A stretch of 64,000 bases of DNA from Natrinema pellirubrum DSM 15624 (lineage in GTDB: Archaea > Halobacteriota > Halobacteria > Halobacteriales > Natrialbaceae). The notes under the pieces were generated by a model. The model did no database searches and had not been told where the DNA came from. It was given only the letters and a program-made list of their open reading frames with translations. Of the stretch, positions 16,060 to 24,735 are shown piece after piece (position 1 is the first letter of the stretch; each line of letters begins with the position of its first letter). Position numbers and translations under genes: made by a program. The stretch spans positions 3,658,001 through 3,722,000 of the forward strand of contig NC_019962.1 of NCBI RefSeq assembly GCF_000230735.2. The letters are read 5' to 3'.

Positions 16060-17639
16060 GTGGAATCGGTCTCCGCTTCGAGTGCCTCGCCGCGGTCGAC
16101 GACCGCCGCGAGGACAGCTTGGAGGTCGGAAAGCGTCGTTTTCGGGTTCAACAGGGTGAGTTTCAGCGCGGCGGTACCGTCGACTTCGGTCCGCGCGAGG
16201 ATGGCCTCGCCGTCGGCGAACAGTTCGTCGCGGATCCCGCGGTTGAGCCGATCGAGCGCGGGCCGAGACGCGGAACCGGGCCGGTCGTCCGACTCGCCCG
16301 CTCGAGCGCCGCGATCCGAGGGCCGATACCGAAAGACCACCGCGCTGAGTTCGGGGTCACAACACAGCTCCAGCGCCGGCTCGGCCCGGATCTCGTCAGC
16401 GACGGCGTCGGCCAGCTCGCAGACGTACTCGACGCAGTCGGCCACGCCGGCCCGGCCCAGCGCGTTGAACGTCACGAACGGCTTCAGCGCGTCGAACCGA
16501 CGGGTCGTCCGCGGCGATTTCGAGACGAGATTCGGCACCCCCGCCGCGTCGTCGCGCTCGGGGTTGAGATAGGCCGCGTTGCGCTCGAGGAACCGATAGC
16601 GGTCGCCGTCGCGCAACAGGAAAGCCCCACAGCTGATGGGCTGGTAGAACAGCTTGTGGAAGTCGACCGCGATCGAGTCGGCGCGATCGATCCCCGCGAG
16701 TTTGGGTCGCAGCGAGTCGCTGATCGCACAGGCCCCGCCGTAGGCGGCGTCGACGTGCAGCCACAGGTCGTGTTCCGCGGCCCGGTCGGCCAGCGGCGCG
16801 AGCGGATCGATGCTCCCGAAGTCGGTCGTGCCCGCGGTGGCGACGATCGCGAAGGGGCGGCGGCCGTCGGCTGCGAGGGCCTCAAGGGTCTCGTCCAGCG
16901 CCGCGAGGTTCATCCGGCGGTCGTCGTCGGTCGGCACCGTGACGACCGCGTCCTCGCCGAGCCCGAGGTGGTGGGCGGCCTGGTCGGCGGTGAAGTGGGC
17001 GGCGTCCGAACAGAGGAGCCGGAGGTCGGCCGCCTCCGGCGGGAGCCCGGCCGACTGGACGTCGCGGTCGAACCGCGTCTGGCAGTACCAGTCCCGGGCC
17101 AACAAGAGCCCGAGGAGGTTCGATTCCGTGCCGCCGCCGGTGAAGACGCCGTCGGCATCGGCCGGATAGTCGAACAGGTCACAGCAGGCGTCGACGACCC
17201 GTTCCTCCAGGACGGAGGCGGCGGGAGCCTGATCGAACGAGTCCAGCGACTGATTGGTTCCCGAGAGCAACAGCTCGGCGGCCAGCGCCGGGATCGCCGG
17301 CGGACAGTGCAGATGTGCGACGCAGTCGGGATCGTGGACCCGGACCGAGTCGGTGAGGACCTCCTCCGCGACCGTCTCGAGGACGGCCGCAAGCGAATCG
17401 CCCGTCTCGGGAACGACGGTCAGTTCGTCGATCCGCGCACGGAGCGTCTCGTGGTCGGTTCCGGCGTAGGGGCCATCGACCGTCGCGAACGACTCGAGGA
17501 GGCAGTCGCGGGCCCGATCGATCGCCGCCGCGTACGCGGCGTTGCCGTCCGGATCGCCGAGGAAGGCGCTGGCCGTATCCGGCGGCGTCGGCCCGTCGGT
17601 CGCCGCGCGGTGCCGTCCGGTGAGGTCGCCGCCGGTCAT
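16056..17639 (-). CDS. ddc: L-2,4-diaminobutyrate decarboxylase (PLP-dependent), RhbB-position
   Basis: A 527-residue group II PLP decarboxylase. The cofactor lysine is in AVDFHKLFYQP, with the substrate-side GGTESNLLGLLLARD and HVDAAYGGACAIS motifs. Next to a diaminobutyrate aminotransferase gene it should convert L-2,4-diaminobutyrate to 1,3-diaminopropane, the diamine backbone of schizokinen/rhizobactin-type siderophores. Aromatic amino acid or glutamate decarboxylase activity is less likely given the operon. It overlaps the aminotransferase gene and the first synthetase gene by 4 bases each. Confidence 0.9.
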   Translation of the reverse strand: MTGGDLTGRHRAATDGPTPPDTASAFLGDPDGNAAYAAAIDRARDCLLESFATVDGPYAGTDHETLRARIDELTVVPETGDSLAAVLETVAEEVLTDSVRVHDPDCVAHLHCPPAIPALAAELLLSGTNQSLDSFDQAPAASVLEERVVDACCDLFDYPADADGVFTGGGTESNLLGLLLARDWYCQTRFDRDVQSAGLPPEAADLRLLCSDAAHFTADQAAHHLGLGEDAVVTVPTDDDRRMNLAALDETLEALAADGRRPFAIVATAGTTDFGSIDPLAPLADRAAEHDLWLHVDAAYGGACAISDSLRPKLAGIDRADSIAVDFHKLFYQPISCGAFLLRDGDRYRFLERNAAYLNPERDDAAGVPNLVSKSPRTTRRFDALKPFVTFNALGRAGVADCVEYVCELADAVADEIRAEPALELCCDPELSAVVFRYRPSDRGARAGESDDRPGSASRPALDRLNRGIRDELFADGEAILARTEVDGTAALKLTLLNPKTTLSDLQAVLAAVVDRGEALEAETDST

Positions 17640-19009
17640 GCCGGAGCCTCCGCGCGATCCTGTCGGGCCGTGAGGGCCGCGCGAACGCTCTCGTGGACGA
17701 TCTCGGCGACCGTATCGATCCGTGAGGGCGAGATCGTCAGCGGGGGAAGGAACCGGACGACGCTGCCGTCCCGACCGCCGGTCTCGACGACGAGCCCGCG
17801 ATCGAACGCCGCCGACTGGACGGCCGATGCGAGGTCACCGTCGGCGGGATAGTGACCGAGCGAGTCCGGTTCGCCGTCGGGATCGACGAGTTCCATGCCG
17901 AGCATGAGGCCGCGCCCGCGGACATCCCCGACCGCCTCGAACGTCGCCGCGGTCTCCTCGAGGCGGTCCCGTAGCCGATCGCCCATCGCCGCGGCGTGGT
18001 CCTCGAGGTCGTTCTCGAGGACGTACTCGATGGTCGCCGCGCCGGCGGCCATGCCGAGCTGATTGCCGCGGAACGTGCCGGCGTGCGCTCCGGGCTCCCA
18101 GACGTCCAGTGACTCGTCGTAGACGACGACCGACAGCGGGAGTCCGCCGCCGACGGCCTTCGAGAGCGTCATCACGTCCGGGACGACGTCGGCGTATTCG
18201 ATCCCGTATAGTTCGCCGGTTCGCCCGAGCCCGGTCTGGATCTCGTCGACGATCAGCGGCACGTCGCGTTCGCGGGTGATCCGGCGCATCTCGCGGAGCC
18301 AGTCGGCAGGGGCCGGCACCGCGCCGCCCTCCCCCTGTACCGGCTCGAGGATCATACCGGCGGGGTCGACGACCCCGCTATCGGGGTTCGAGAGGGTTCG
18401 CTCGACGTACTCGGCGCTCGTCCGCCAGCAGGCCTCGCCGCCGAGCCCGAACGGACACCGATAGGCGTAGGGATAGGGCAGGTGCTGGACGTTCGGCATC
18501 AATCCCGGCACGTCCTCCTTGGCCGCCGTATCGCCCATCAGTCCGAGCGCGCCGTGGGTCATCCCGTGGTAGCCGCCCTGAAAGGCCAGCATCGACCGGT
18601 TCCCCGTCGCCGTCTTGACGAGTTTCAGCGCGGCTTCGACGGCGTCGGTGCCGGCCGGACTGCAGAACTGCACCTTCGCCGTTTCGGCGAACTCGTCGGG
18701 GAGGCTCTCGAGCAGTCGATCGACGAACCGCTCTTTGACCGGCGTCGTCAGATCGAGCGTGTGGATCGCACGTCCCCGCTCGAGCAGTTCCTCCATCCGT
18801 TCGACGACTGCGGGGTGGTTGTGGCCGAGCGCGAGCGTCCCCGCGCCTGCCAGACAGTCGATGTACTCGTTGCCGTCAACGTCCTCGAGGATCGCCCCGT
18901 CGGCGCGTTCGATCGCCAGCGGCAGCGATCGGGGGTAGGTCCGCGCGTTCGATTCGCGCCGGGCCTGTTGTGCGAGGAGCTGCTCGGCCGACGAACCGCC
19001 GTCGGTCAC
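17636..19009 (-). CDS. dat: diaminobutyrate--2-oxoglutarate aminotransferase, RhbA-position
   Basis: A 457-residue class III PLP aminotransferase. It carries IVDEIQTGLGRTGELYG, the PLP lysine in LSKAVGGGLPLSVVVY, and HAGTFRGNQLGMAAG. It should make L-2,4-diaminobutyrate from aspartate semialdehyde, the first step of 1,3-diaminopropane synthesis. The apparent start is GTG at 19007-19009, which overlaps the TGA of a 22-codon ORF upstream (GTGA). This is first of six tightly packed genes (to 10187) in the same order as bacterial rhbABCDEF, and it lies directly downstream of two iron boxes. Confidence 0.92.
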   Translation of the reverse strand: MTDGGSSAEQLLAQQARRESNARTYPRSLPLAIERADGAILEDVDGNEYIDCLAGAGTLALGHNHPAVVERMEELLERGRAIHTLDLTTPVKERFVDRLLESLPDEFAETAKVQFCSPAGTDAVEAALKLVKTATGNRSMLAFQGGYHGMTHGALGLMGDTAAKEDVPGLMPNVQHLPYPYAYRCPFGLGGEACWRTSAEYVERTLSNPDSGVVDPAGMILEPVQGEGGAVPAPADWLREMRRITRERDVPLIVDEIQTGLGRTGELYGIEYADVVPDVMTLSKAVGGGLPLSVVVYDESLDVWEPGAHAGTFRGNQLGMAAGAATIEYVLENDLEDHAAAMGDRLRDRLEETAATFEAVGDVRGRGLMLGMELVDPDGEPDSLGHYPADGDLASAVQSAAFDRGLVVETGGRDGSVVRFLPPLTISPSRIDTVAEIVHESVRAALTARQDRAEAPA

Positions 19010-19074
19010 GGTCGCTCACCGCCGGCCGGCGACCGATCTTCGAGTCGGGTCGGTAGTAGTCGTCGCGTCGTCAT
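19006..19074 (-). CDS. candidate 22-residue leader peptide of the siderophore operon
   Basis: ATG at 19074 opens a 22-codon frame (MTTRRLLPTRLEDRSPAGGERP) whose TGA overlaps the GTG start of dat. The TATA-like AATATTTA on the minus strand (about 19093-19100) is roughly 25 bases upstream, so this ATG, not the dat GTG, sits where a leaderless transcript would begin. It contains two adjacent CTA leucine codons, rare in GC-rich genomes. It may serve only to deliver ribosomes to dat. Translation is unproven. Confidence 0.4.
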   Translation of the reverse strand: MTTRRLLPTRLEDRSPAGGERP

Positions 19075-19080
19075 GCAGGT

Positions 19081-19131
19081 TTTAGGCCAGCCTAAATATT
19101 GAAAAGCGTGTCGGTTTTAGGCCAACCTAAA
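19081..19131 (-). promoter_or_regulatory. siderophore operon promoter with paired DtxR/IdeR-like iron boxes
   Basis: Two 16-base palindromes, TTTAGGCCAGCCTAAA (19081-19096) and TTTAGGCCAACCTAAA (19116-19131), lie 35 bases apart centre to centre. The common form TTTAGG-N4-CCTAAA matches the DtxR/IdeR/SirR operator type (TTAGGTTAGCCTAA core). The first box overlaps the AATATTTA TATA element of the operon, so a bound metalloregulator would block initiation when iron is plentiful. A plus-strand TATA-like CTTATACA at 19133-19140 follows the second box, but no clear gene lies downstream of it. Confidence 0.85.
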
Positions 19132-19597
19132 GCTTATACATGAGGTGCTGAAAGAAAGCAAAACGGCGTGGAGCGGAGCTAAGCGGCGATCACAGCGGAC
19201 GAACCGACCCCCCGAAGCGGCCAGTGATCGGGCCCGAACTGCGGAATCAGCGGCCAGCAGCCGGTCGCCGGATCGACCGGTAGCAGGCGGTAACTACCGC
19301 TACCCGGCCGGGTTCAGGATCGGACCGTCCCGACACCGACCCGCGAAACAGGGCGGGTTAATTTAAGTGTCCGTCGTACTGAGGGATCGGTTCGGACGCC
19401 GCGGTCCATCGTCGGCCCCGGATCGAAGGGCGACAGAGAGCCGGCGACGGGTCCAGTACCGGCCCGTCGTCGACCCGGCCGACGCGACCGTTGCCACCGG
19501 TGACGGCGACCGTCTCGGTCATGGTCGCGCTTCGACGCGAGCGCGTAAAAGCGGCCGCCGCGTCAGTGACGGGGCGGTAGAAGGAAGTGTCGCTCGA
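19132..19597. other. intergenic region between the siderophore promoter and radA
   Basis: About 470 bases. A plus-strand TATA-like sequence (19133-19140) could drive a transcript from the iron-box region. The only frame there (from 19145) encodes 73 arginine/serine-rich residues without family features. I see no convincing gene or repeat. The right end abuts the 3' end of radA. Confidence 0.4.
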
Positions 19598-20629
19598 TTA
19601 CTCGGGCTTCAGGCCGCCGTCCTGGACGCGCATGACGGCCTCGCCGTCGGCGAGGTTCGGCGCGTCGACCAGTTTGACGATCCGCTTGTCGCCCTTGGAC
19701 TTGCGCAGGTAGATCCGGAAGGTAGACTTGTGGCCGAGGATGTTGCCACCGATCGGTTGGGTCGGGTCGCCGAAGAACGAGTCGGGGTTCGAGGCGACCT
19801 GATTGGTGACGATGACGGCGGTGTTGTAGAGGTTCCCGACCTTGTCGAGGTCGTGGAGGTGCTTGTTGAGTTTCTGCTGTCGGTCGGCGAGTTCGCCACG
19901 GCCGACGTACTCCGCGCGGAAGTGGGCGGTCAGCGAGTCCACACAGAGGAGACGAACCGGATACTCGCTGTCCTCGTGTTCGCTCGCGAGTTCCTTGGCC
20001 TTCTCGGCCAGCAGCATCTGGTGGTTGGAGTTGAACGCCTTCGCGACGTGGATCTTCTCGAGGACGTCCTCGACGAGTGCGTCGACTGCGTCCTCGTCGT
20101 CGGCCGAGCCCTCGATCTCGCGGTCCTCGAGGGTCGCGTTGATGGCCTCGTCGGACAGGCCCCGAACCATGTCGTCGATCCGCTCGGGCCGGAAGGTGTC
20201 CTCGCTGTCCACGAAGATGGCGCTGCCGTGGAGCCCGCCGACTTCCTGGGGAAGCTGGACGTTGACGGCCATCTGGTGGGTGACCTGGGACTTGCCGGCC
20301 CCGAACTCGCCGTAGACTTCGGTGATCGACTGGGTCTCGATCCCGCCGCCGAGCAGGTCGTCGACCTCGTCGATGTGCCAGCGTAGCTTGCCGATTTCGT
20401 TTCGCCGCTCCAGTACCGTCGAACCGGTCTCGAAGCCGCCGACGTCGGCGGCGTCACGGGCGGCGTTGACGATGTCCGCGGCGGTGGACTCGCCGACGTC
20501 GGCCGTGTTCGACAGCTCCGACGGCGAGGCGACGGCGAGACTCTGGAAGGAGTCGAAACCTGCATCGTGGAGTTTGTCTGCGGTCGCGGGTCCGACACCG
20601 GGGAGTTCCTCGAGATCTGCTTCGGGCAT
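19598..20629 (-). CDS. radA: DNA repair and recombination protein RadA
   Basis: A 343-residue archaeal Rad51/RecA recombinase of normal length. Residues ~1-60 form the helix-hairpin-helix domain ([17 protein letters not shown]). The ATPase core has Walker A GEFGAGKS (107-114), Walker B in [13 protein letters not shown], and L2-region motifs such as [18 protein letters not shown]. It forms filaments on single-stranded DNA and drives strand exchange in homologous recombination. The start [11 protein letters not shown] was chosen by family length; a longer frame adds nine residues. No intein is present. Confidence 0.97.
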   Translation of the reverse strand: MPEADLEELPGVGPATADKLHDAGFDSFQSLAVASPSELSNTADVGESTAADIVNAARDAADVGGFETGSTVLERRNEIGKLRWHIDEVDDLLGGGIETQSITEVYGEFGAGKSQVTHQMAVNVQLPQEVGGLHGSAIFVDSEDTFRPERIDDMVRGLSDEAINATLEDREIEGSADDEDAVDALVEDVLEKIHVAKAFNSNHQMLLAEKAKELASEHEDSEYPVRLLCVDSLTAHFRAEYVGRGELADRQQKLNKHLHDLDKVGNLYNTAVIVTNQVASNPDSFFGDPTQPIGGNILGHKSTFRIYLRKSKGDKRIVKLVDAPNLADGEAVMRVQDGGLKPE

Positions 20630-20773
20630 ACTCCTCCGTTGTGCCGGACCCCCCATAAACCCTCGTTTACAGGGGAGTGAAAGTGAAAGTGCAGGCGGGC
20701 AACGGGGTAGTCGGAACTGGAGGCCGTGGGTTTAGAACGAAAGACGCGCCTCTCCGGGACCGGCGAGCGACGG

Positions 20774-21982
20774 TCAGCGCCGCGGTTCGTCGCCCCACTC
20801 GAGGCAGTGGAGGCGCTCGTCCTCGCAGCCGACGAACAGCCGGCCGTCGCCGATCGCGGGCGTGCCGATCACGCCGTCCTCGAGGGCGACGTGCCACGCG
20901 AGGTCGCAGTCGTCGGCGACGTCGATCCCGTATACCGAGCCGCTGGCGTCGCCGACGCAAACGACATCGCCGGCGACGACCGGGCACGACCGGATCGAGC
21001 CGTCGAGTTCGATCCCCTTCCGGGAGAAGAGCCAGCCCCGCAGTTTCCGCCGGCCGACGGTGGTGTCGGTGACGTGGCAGTAGCCGTCCGCAGCCCCGAC
21101 GAAGGTGGTCTCGGCGGCCGGGAGGACGGTCGCGGACGTGGTGAAGGCGTCGCGGATCTCGTAGGTGAACCACGACTGGCCGGTACCGGCGTCCATCGCG
21201 ACCATCGTTCCCTCGTCGTCGGCGACGTAGACGCGACCGTCGGCGACGGTCGGGCCGGCCTCGAGCGCGCCGTCGGCCGGCGCGGTCCAGACTTCCTCGC
21301 CCGTCTCAGCTTCGAGGGCGACGACGGCCCCGTACTCGGTTCCGGCGAAGAGGCGATCACCGGTCCACTCTCCGTTGGTGTCGGCGGGTCGGTCCGTCTC
21401 GAGCGGGCGCGGATCAGTCCCGGCGAGGGGGTCCGCGTCCGACGGTTCGTCCCGCTCGAGGGCCGAACGACGACGCCGTCCCTCCCGACCGTCGGCGACC
21501 GCCGGCGCGCCGACGACGCCCGACTCGGTCTCGTGGCGCCATAGTTCGGTCCCCGTCTCGGGCTCGAGCGCGGTCACTCCGTCCGCGTGGCCGACGTAGA
21601 GTCGGCCGTCGGAGAGCGCAAGCGCGGCCTCGAGGCCGTCCACGAGGTCGACTTCCCACTCCACCTCGCCCCGGCCGGGGTCGAGCGCACGAACCGTCCC
21701 GTCGGCGGTCCCCAGAAACAGTCGGTCGCGGGTCACAAGCGGCGCGGTGTCGGTCGCGGCCGTCGTCTCGGCAACCCACCGGCGACGGCCGGTCGCCCGC
21801 TCGAGGGCATAGCAGTTCCCCCGTGCCGTGCCGACGTAGACGGTGTCGCGGTCACAGACCGGCGACCCCGGCGGGCCGGCGAGATCGACCGTCCAGCCCT
21901 CGGTTACGCGGGTGGGGCCGTCGATCTCGCGCCGACACCCGGAGTTGTGCGGATCGCCCTTGAACTGGTTCCACTCGGTCAC
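20774..21982 (-). CDS. PQQ-like beta-propeller repeat protein
   Basis: A 402-residue protein built from about seven or eight repeats with the pattern VYVGTxxGxxYALExxTGxxxW, as in BamB and the non-enzymatic PQQ-propeller family. The usual Tat or lipobox signal is missing: the protein begins MTEWNQFKGDPHNSGC without a hydrophobic stretch, so a cytoplasmic location is likely. A low-complexity arginine/aspartate-rich insertion (about 175-215) interrupts one blade. Role unknown; such propellers usually bind proteins. Its neighbours radA and the PspAB-like gene are not obviously related. Confidence 0.85.
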   Translation of the reverse strand: MTEWNQFKGDPHNSGCRREIDGPTRVTEGWTVDLAGPPGSPVCDRDTVYVGTARGNCYALERATGRRRWVAETTAATDTAPLVTRDRLFLGTADGTVRALDPGRGEVEWEVDLVDGLEAALALSDGRLYVGHADGVTALEPETGTELWRHETESGVVGAPAVADGREGRRRRSALERDEPSDADPLAGTDPRPLETDRPADTNGEWTGDRLFAGTEYGAVVALEAETGEEVWTAPADGALEAGPTVADGRVYVADDEGTMVAMDAGTGQSWFTYEIRDAFTTSATVLPAAETTFVGAADGYCHVTDTTVGRRKLRGWLFSRKGIELDGSIRSCPVVAGDVVCVGDASGSVYGIDVADDCDLAWHVALEDGVIGTPAIGDGRLFVGCEDERLHCLEWGDEPRR

Positions 21983-22093
21983 TGTCCCCGGCTACCGAGC
22001 GAACCGTCATAACAGTGGGTGGAGCCGCTGCCGTCGCTCGTCGAACGGAGCGGGCGGCAGGAAAAGGGGCAACTGGTGTATGGCGCAGTTGTG

Positions 22094-22156
22094 ATGATGA
22101 TGATGTGGCTTCCTGCCGCGTACGTCTTCCTATACGGGGAGCGGGCATACGGCTGA
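22094..22156 (+). CDS. candidate 20-residue hydrophobic peptide
   Basis: Four consecutive ATG codons open a short frame (MMMMWLPAAYVFLYGERAYG, then TGA). Its TGA lies in the 5' arm of a stem-loop with arms GGCTGACTCC (22151-22160) and GGAGTCGGCC (22172-22181). The composition (WLPAAYVFLY) is compatible with a tiny membrane peptide. There is no clear TATA or Shine-Dalgarno sequence. It lies in the 270-base gap between the divergent propeller gene and the convergent PspAB-like gene. Weakly supported. Confidence 0.25.
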   Translation: MMMMWLPAAYVFLYGERAYG

Positions 22157-22255
22157 CTCCTACACGATTTGGGAGTCGGCCGGTCCGCGAGGGACCCCCC
22201 GACGACGTGATCGCCTCGTCGGGCAACGGCGGATTCGACCGGTTCGAAAACGGCG

Positions 22256-22909
22256 CTACTCCCAGGGGTGGGTTCCGCCCTCGCTGGGCCAGAGCGGGTA
22301 CCAGTAGTCCTTCTCGCGCTCGATCTCGAGTTCGCCGTCTAAGGTCGACTCGAGAGTGAACTCCGCGCTCGAGTCACGTTCCCGGCCCGACCGGGGGACG
22401 AAGGGGTAGAACCGCCCCCGGCGGAAGGAGTAGATCCAGTAGGCGGGATCGCCCGCTCCGGCGGTTCCACCGCCTCCGTCTCGATGCCGCTTCGCGGCAT
22501 CGCCCTTCTCGTACGCGAAGACGGCCGCCAGCAGCCGCGAGCCGTAGCCGTGTTCGATGAACGTGTCCGCCGCGAAGTGCATGCTCGTGATCAGGTCCTC
22601 GGGGTCGTCGTCCGCGAGGACGACCCAGTGATAGCCGTGGTCGTCACTGGTGACCGAGAAGGCTGTGCCGGTCTCCTCGCGGCCGGCCTCGAGGATCGCC
22701 TCGACCTCGTCGACGGCGTCGCGGAAGGCCGCCGAGTCGACGCCGGAGAAACAGAGCGCGCCGACGTCGAGCGACTCGTAGCCCAGATCGGCCTGCATCG
22801 TGAGGTAGGCGGTACTCATCCCGAAGAGGTCGTCGGGGTCGGCGTCACGGCCGGCGTCGGCCTCGGCCCGGGAGCCGAGGATAGCCCGCAGCCCGTCCAG
22901 CAGTCCCAT
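22256..22909 (-). CDS. PspA-associated protein PspAB-like
   Basis: A 217-residue acidic protein starting MGLLDGLRAILGSRAEADAG, with two conserved-looking parts (about 25-130 and 150-217) and no membrane segment. It ends in DYWYPLWPSEGGTHPWE. I associate this family with the haloarchaeal PspAB proteins, which are usually encoded next to htpX, as here: the htpX stop lies 24 bases upstream of its ATG. The pair is probably co-transcribed and linked to envelope stress. The assignment rests on recall of the neighbourhood and could be wrong in name. Confidence 0.7.
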   Translation of the reverse strand: MGLLDGLRAILGSRAEADAGRDADPDDLFGMSTAYLTMQADLGYESLDVGALCFSGVDSAAFRDAVDEVEAILEAGREETGTAFSVTSDDHGYHWVVLADDDPEDLITSMHFAADTFIEHGYGSRLLAAVFAYEKGDAAKRHRDGGGGTAGAGDPAYWIYSFRRGRFYPFVPRSGRERDSSAEFTLESTLDGELEIEREKDYWYPLWPSEGGTHPWE

Positions 22910-22933
22910 ACCTCGAGTGACGGGCGCCGTACC

Positions 22934-23824
22934 TTAGAACGATTGCATTTCGCGCTCGAGATCGCGGAGCTGTTCGACGCGCTTCTCGGTCGGCGGATGC
23001 GTCGCGAACAGGCGGCCGACGACGCCGGACTTGATCGGGATGATGAAGAAGGCGTTCATCTCTGCCTCCTCGCGCAGGTCGTCCTTGGGAACCTTGTCCA
23101 TCTCGCCGGAGATCTTCAACAGGGCGGAGGCGAGCGCCGAGGGGTTGCCGGTGATGGCCGCGGCACCGCGGTCGGCGGCGTACTCGCGGTACCGGGAGAG
23201 CGCCCGGATCAGCAGGTAGCTGATGATCCAGACCAGCAACGAGACGAGGATGGCGACGACGATACCGCCCCCACCCTGCCGATCGCCCCCGCGTCTGTGG
23301 CCACCGCCGAAGAACGCCCCCCAGCGAACCATCATGAACGCGATCGTCGAGAGGAAGGAGGCGATAGTCATCACCATCATGTCGCGGTTTTTGACGTGGG
23401 CGAGTTCGTGGGCGAGGACGCCGTCGAGTTCGTCCTGCTCGAGCGTGTCCATGATCCCGGTCGTTACACAGACGGCGGCGTTTTTCTGATTGCGGCCGGT
23501 CGCGAAGGCGTTGGGCGTGTTCGAATCGACCACCGCGACCTTCGGTTTCGGGAGGTCGGCCTGCTGGGAGAGGCGTTCGATCGAGGCGTGCAGTTGCGGG
23601 TACTCGTCGGCCGAGACCGTCTTCGCGCCCATGCTCCGCAGGGTCAGCGTGTCGCTGAAGTAGTACTGTACGAGCGAGAAGCCGCCGAAGAACAGCCCGA
23701 AAACCAGCAGTCCGCCGCCGACGTAGGCGGTGATCACGGCCGCGAAGACGATATACAGCGCAAATAGCAGAAACATCGTCACGAACATCCGAAGTCGCAA
23801 TCCCCAGTCCGCCTGCCAGTTCAT
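22934..23824 (-). CDS. htpX: zinc metalloprotease HtpX
   Basis: A 296-residue membrane-bound M48 protease. Two N-terminal hydrophobic segments (residues ~10-60) precede the zinc motif HELAHVKNRD, followed by two more segments (~175-225) and the third-ligand region YREYAADRGAA. A histidine/glycine-rich loop (GGGHRRGGDRQGGGG) lies between. HtpX degrades misfolded membrane proteins. The start MNWQADWGLRLRM matches the family's usual beginning; a longer in-frame start exists 14 codons upstream. It is co-directional with the PspAB-like gene and divergent from the creatininase-family gene. Confidence 0.93.
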   Translation of the reverse strand: MNWQADWGLRLRMFVTMFLLFALYIVFAAVITAYVGGGLLVFGLFFGGFSLVQYYFSDTLTLRSMGAKTVSADEYPQLHASIERLSQQADLPKPKVAVVDSNTPNAFATGRNQKNAAVCVTTGIMDTLEQDELDGVLAHELAHVKNRDMMVMTIASFLSTIAFMMVRWGAFFGGGHRRGGDRQGGGGIVVAILVSLLVWIISYLLIRALSRYREYAADRGAAAITGNPSALASALLKISGEMDKVPKDDLREEAEMNAFFIIPIKSGVVGRLFATHPPTEKRVEQLRDLEREMQSF

Positions 23825-23961
23825 GCCTAGAGCAACGGGCTGGGCCGAAATAAGTACCTTGACCATCGGGCCGAGAAACGCGCCGGCACGTCGAGGAGTG
23901 GAGCCGTCGGACCAGTCCGTGAAAACGTATATTTTGGTCGACGCGTTTCGACGAAACAGCA

Positions 23962-24735
23962 ATGCCCTCCCCACAGTCGGTATGCCTCGAGGAGTGTACG
24001 TGGACGGAAGTCGAAACGGCGCTCGAGAACGGAACACGGACGGCGATCGTCGCGGTCGGGTCGATCGAGCAACACGGACCGCACCTGCCGCTGAACATGG
24101 ACACGCTCGATGGCGACGAACTCGCACGCCGAATCGCCGCGGAACTCGGCGACGCGCTGGCTGCCCCGACGATCCGCCCCGGCTGCTCGGGCCACCACAT
24201 GGCGTTTCCGGGGACGATCACGATGCCGCCGGAGACGCTGATGGACGTGATCCGCGCCTACTGTCGCTCGCTGGACGATCACGGGTTCGACCACGTCGTC
24301 CTCGTCCCGACCCACGGCGGGAACTTCGCGCCGGTCTCGACGGTCGCACCCGAAATCGCTCGCGAGATCGATGCCTCCGTGATCGCCCTCGCGGACCTCG
24401 ACGATCACATGGAACTGCTGAACGAGGGCCTTCGAGAGGCCGGCCTCGAATATCAACAGGATGTTATCCACGCCGGTGCCGCCGAGACGGCTATGATCCT
24501 CGCGATCAAGGAGGGGCTCGTCCGGACGGACCGCCTCGAGACGGGACCGGAGGGATCGTTCTCAACGGCGCGACTGCTCAGCGAGGGGTTCGAATCGATC
24601 ACGGAGAACGGCGTGCTGGGAGATCCCAGCGAGGCCACGGCCGACGCCGGCGAGGCGATTTTCGACGCCGTCACCGACGCATACGTCGAGCGTATCGAAG
24701 CCGAGCGCGACGCCGTAAGCGACGGGACGCAGTGA
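23962..24735 (+). CDS. creatininase family protein
   Basis: A 257-residue protein of the creatininase/MftE amidohydrolase family. Metal ligands are visible in VGSIEQHGPHLPLNMDT (E, H, D), in the THGGNFAP segment, and in a late Glu (GAAETAMIL). Such enzymes cleave cyclic amides or release peptide fragments; archaeal members include ArfB-like formamide hydrolases of flavin synthesis. ArfB is one possibility, but the substrate is not determinable here. A TATA element (ACGTATATTTTGG) about 30 bases before the ATG indicates a leaderless transcript. Confidence 0.85.
   Translation: MPSPQSVCLEECTWTEVETALENGTRTAIVAVGSIEQHGPHLPLNMDTLDGDELARRIAAELGDALAAPTIRPGCSGHHMAFPGTITMPPETLMDVIRAYCRSLDDHGFDHVVLVPTHGGNFAPVSTVAPEIAREIDASVIALADLDDHMELLNEGLREAGLEYQQDVIHAGAAETAMILAIKEGLVRTDRLETGPEGSFSTARLLSEGFESITENGVLGDPSEATADAGEAIFDAVTDAYVERIEAERDAVSDGTQ

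Noticed and set aside
14683-16572. 629-residue plus-strand frame opposite the siderophore synthetase and decarboxylase
   Set aside because: It crosses two recognised genes on the other strand and shows no motif; open only because stop codons are rare.
19145-19366. 73-residue plus-strand ORF downstream of the second siderophore iron box
   Set aside because: A TATA-like element precedes it, but the translation is Arg/Ser/Pro-rich with no family resemblance; kept only as part of the intergenic note.
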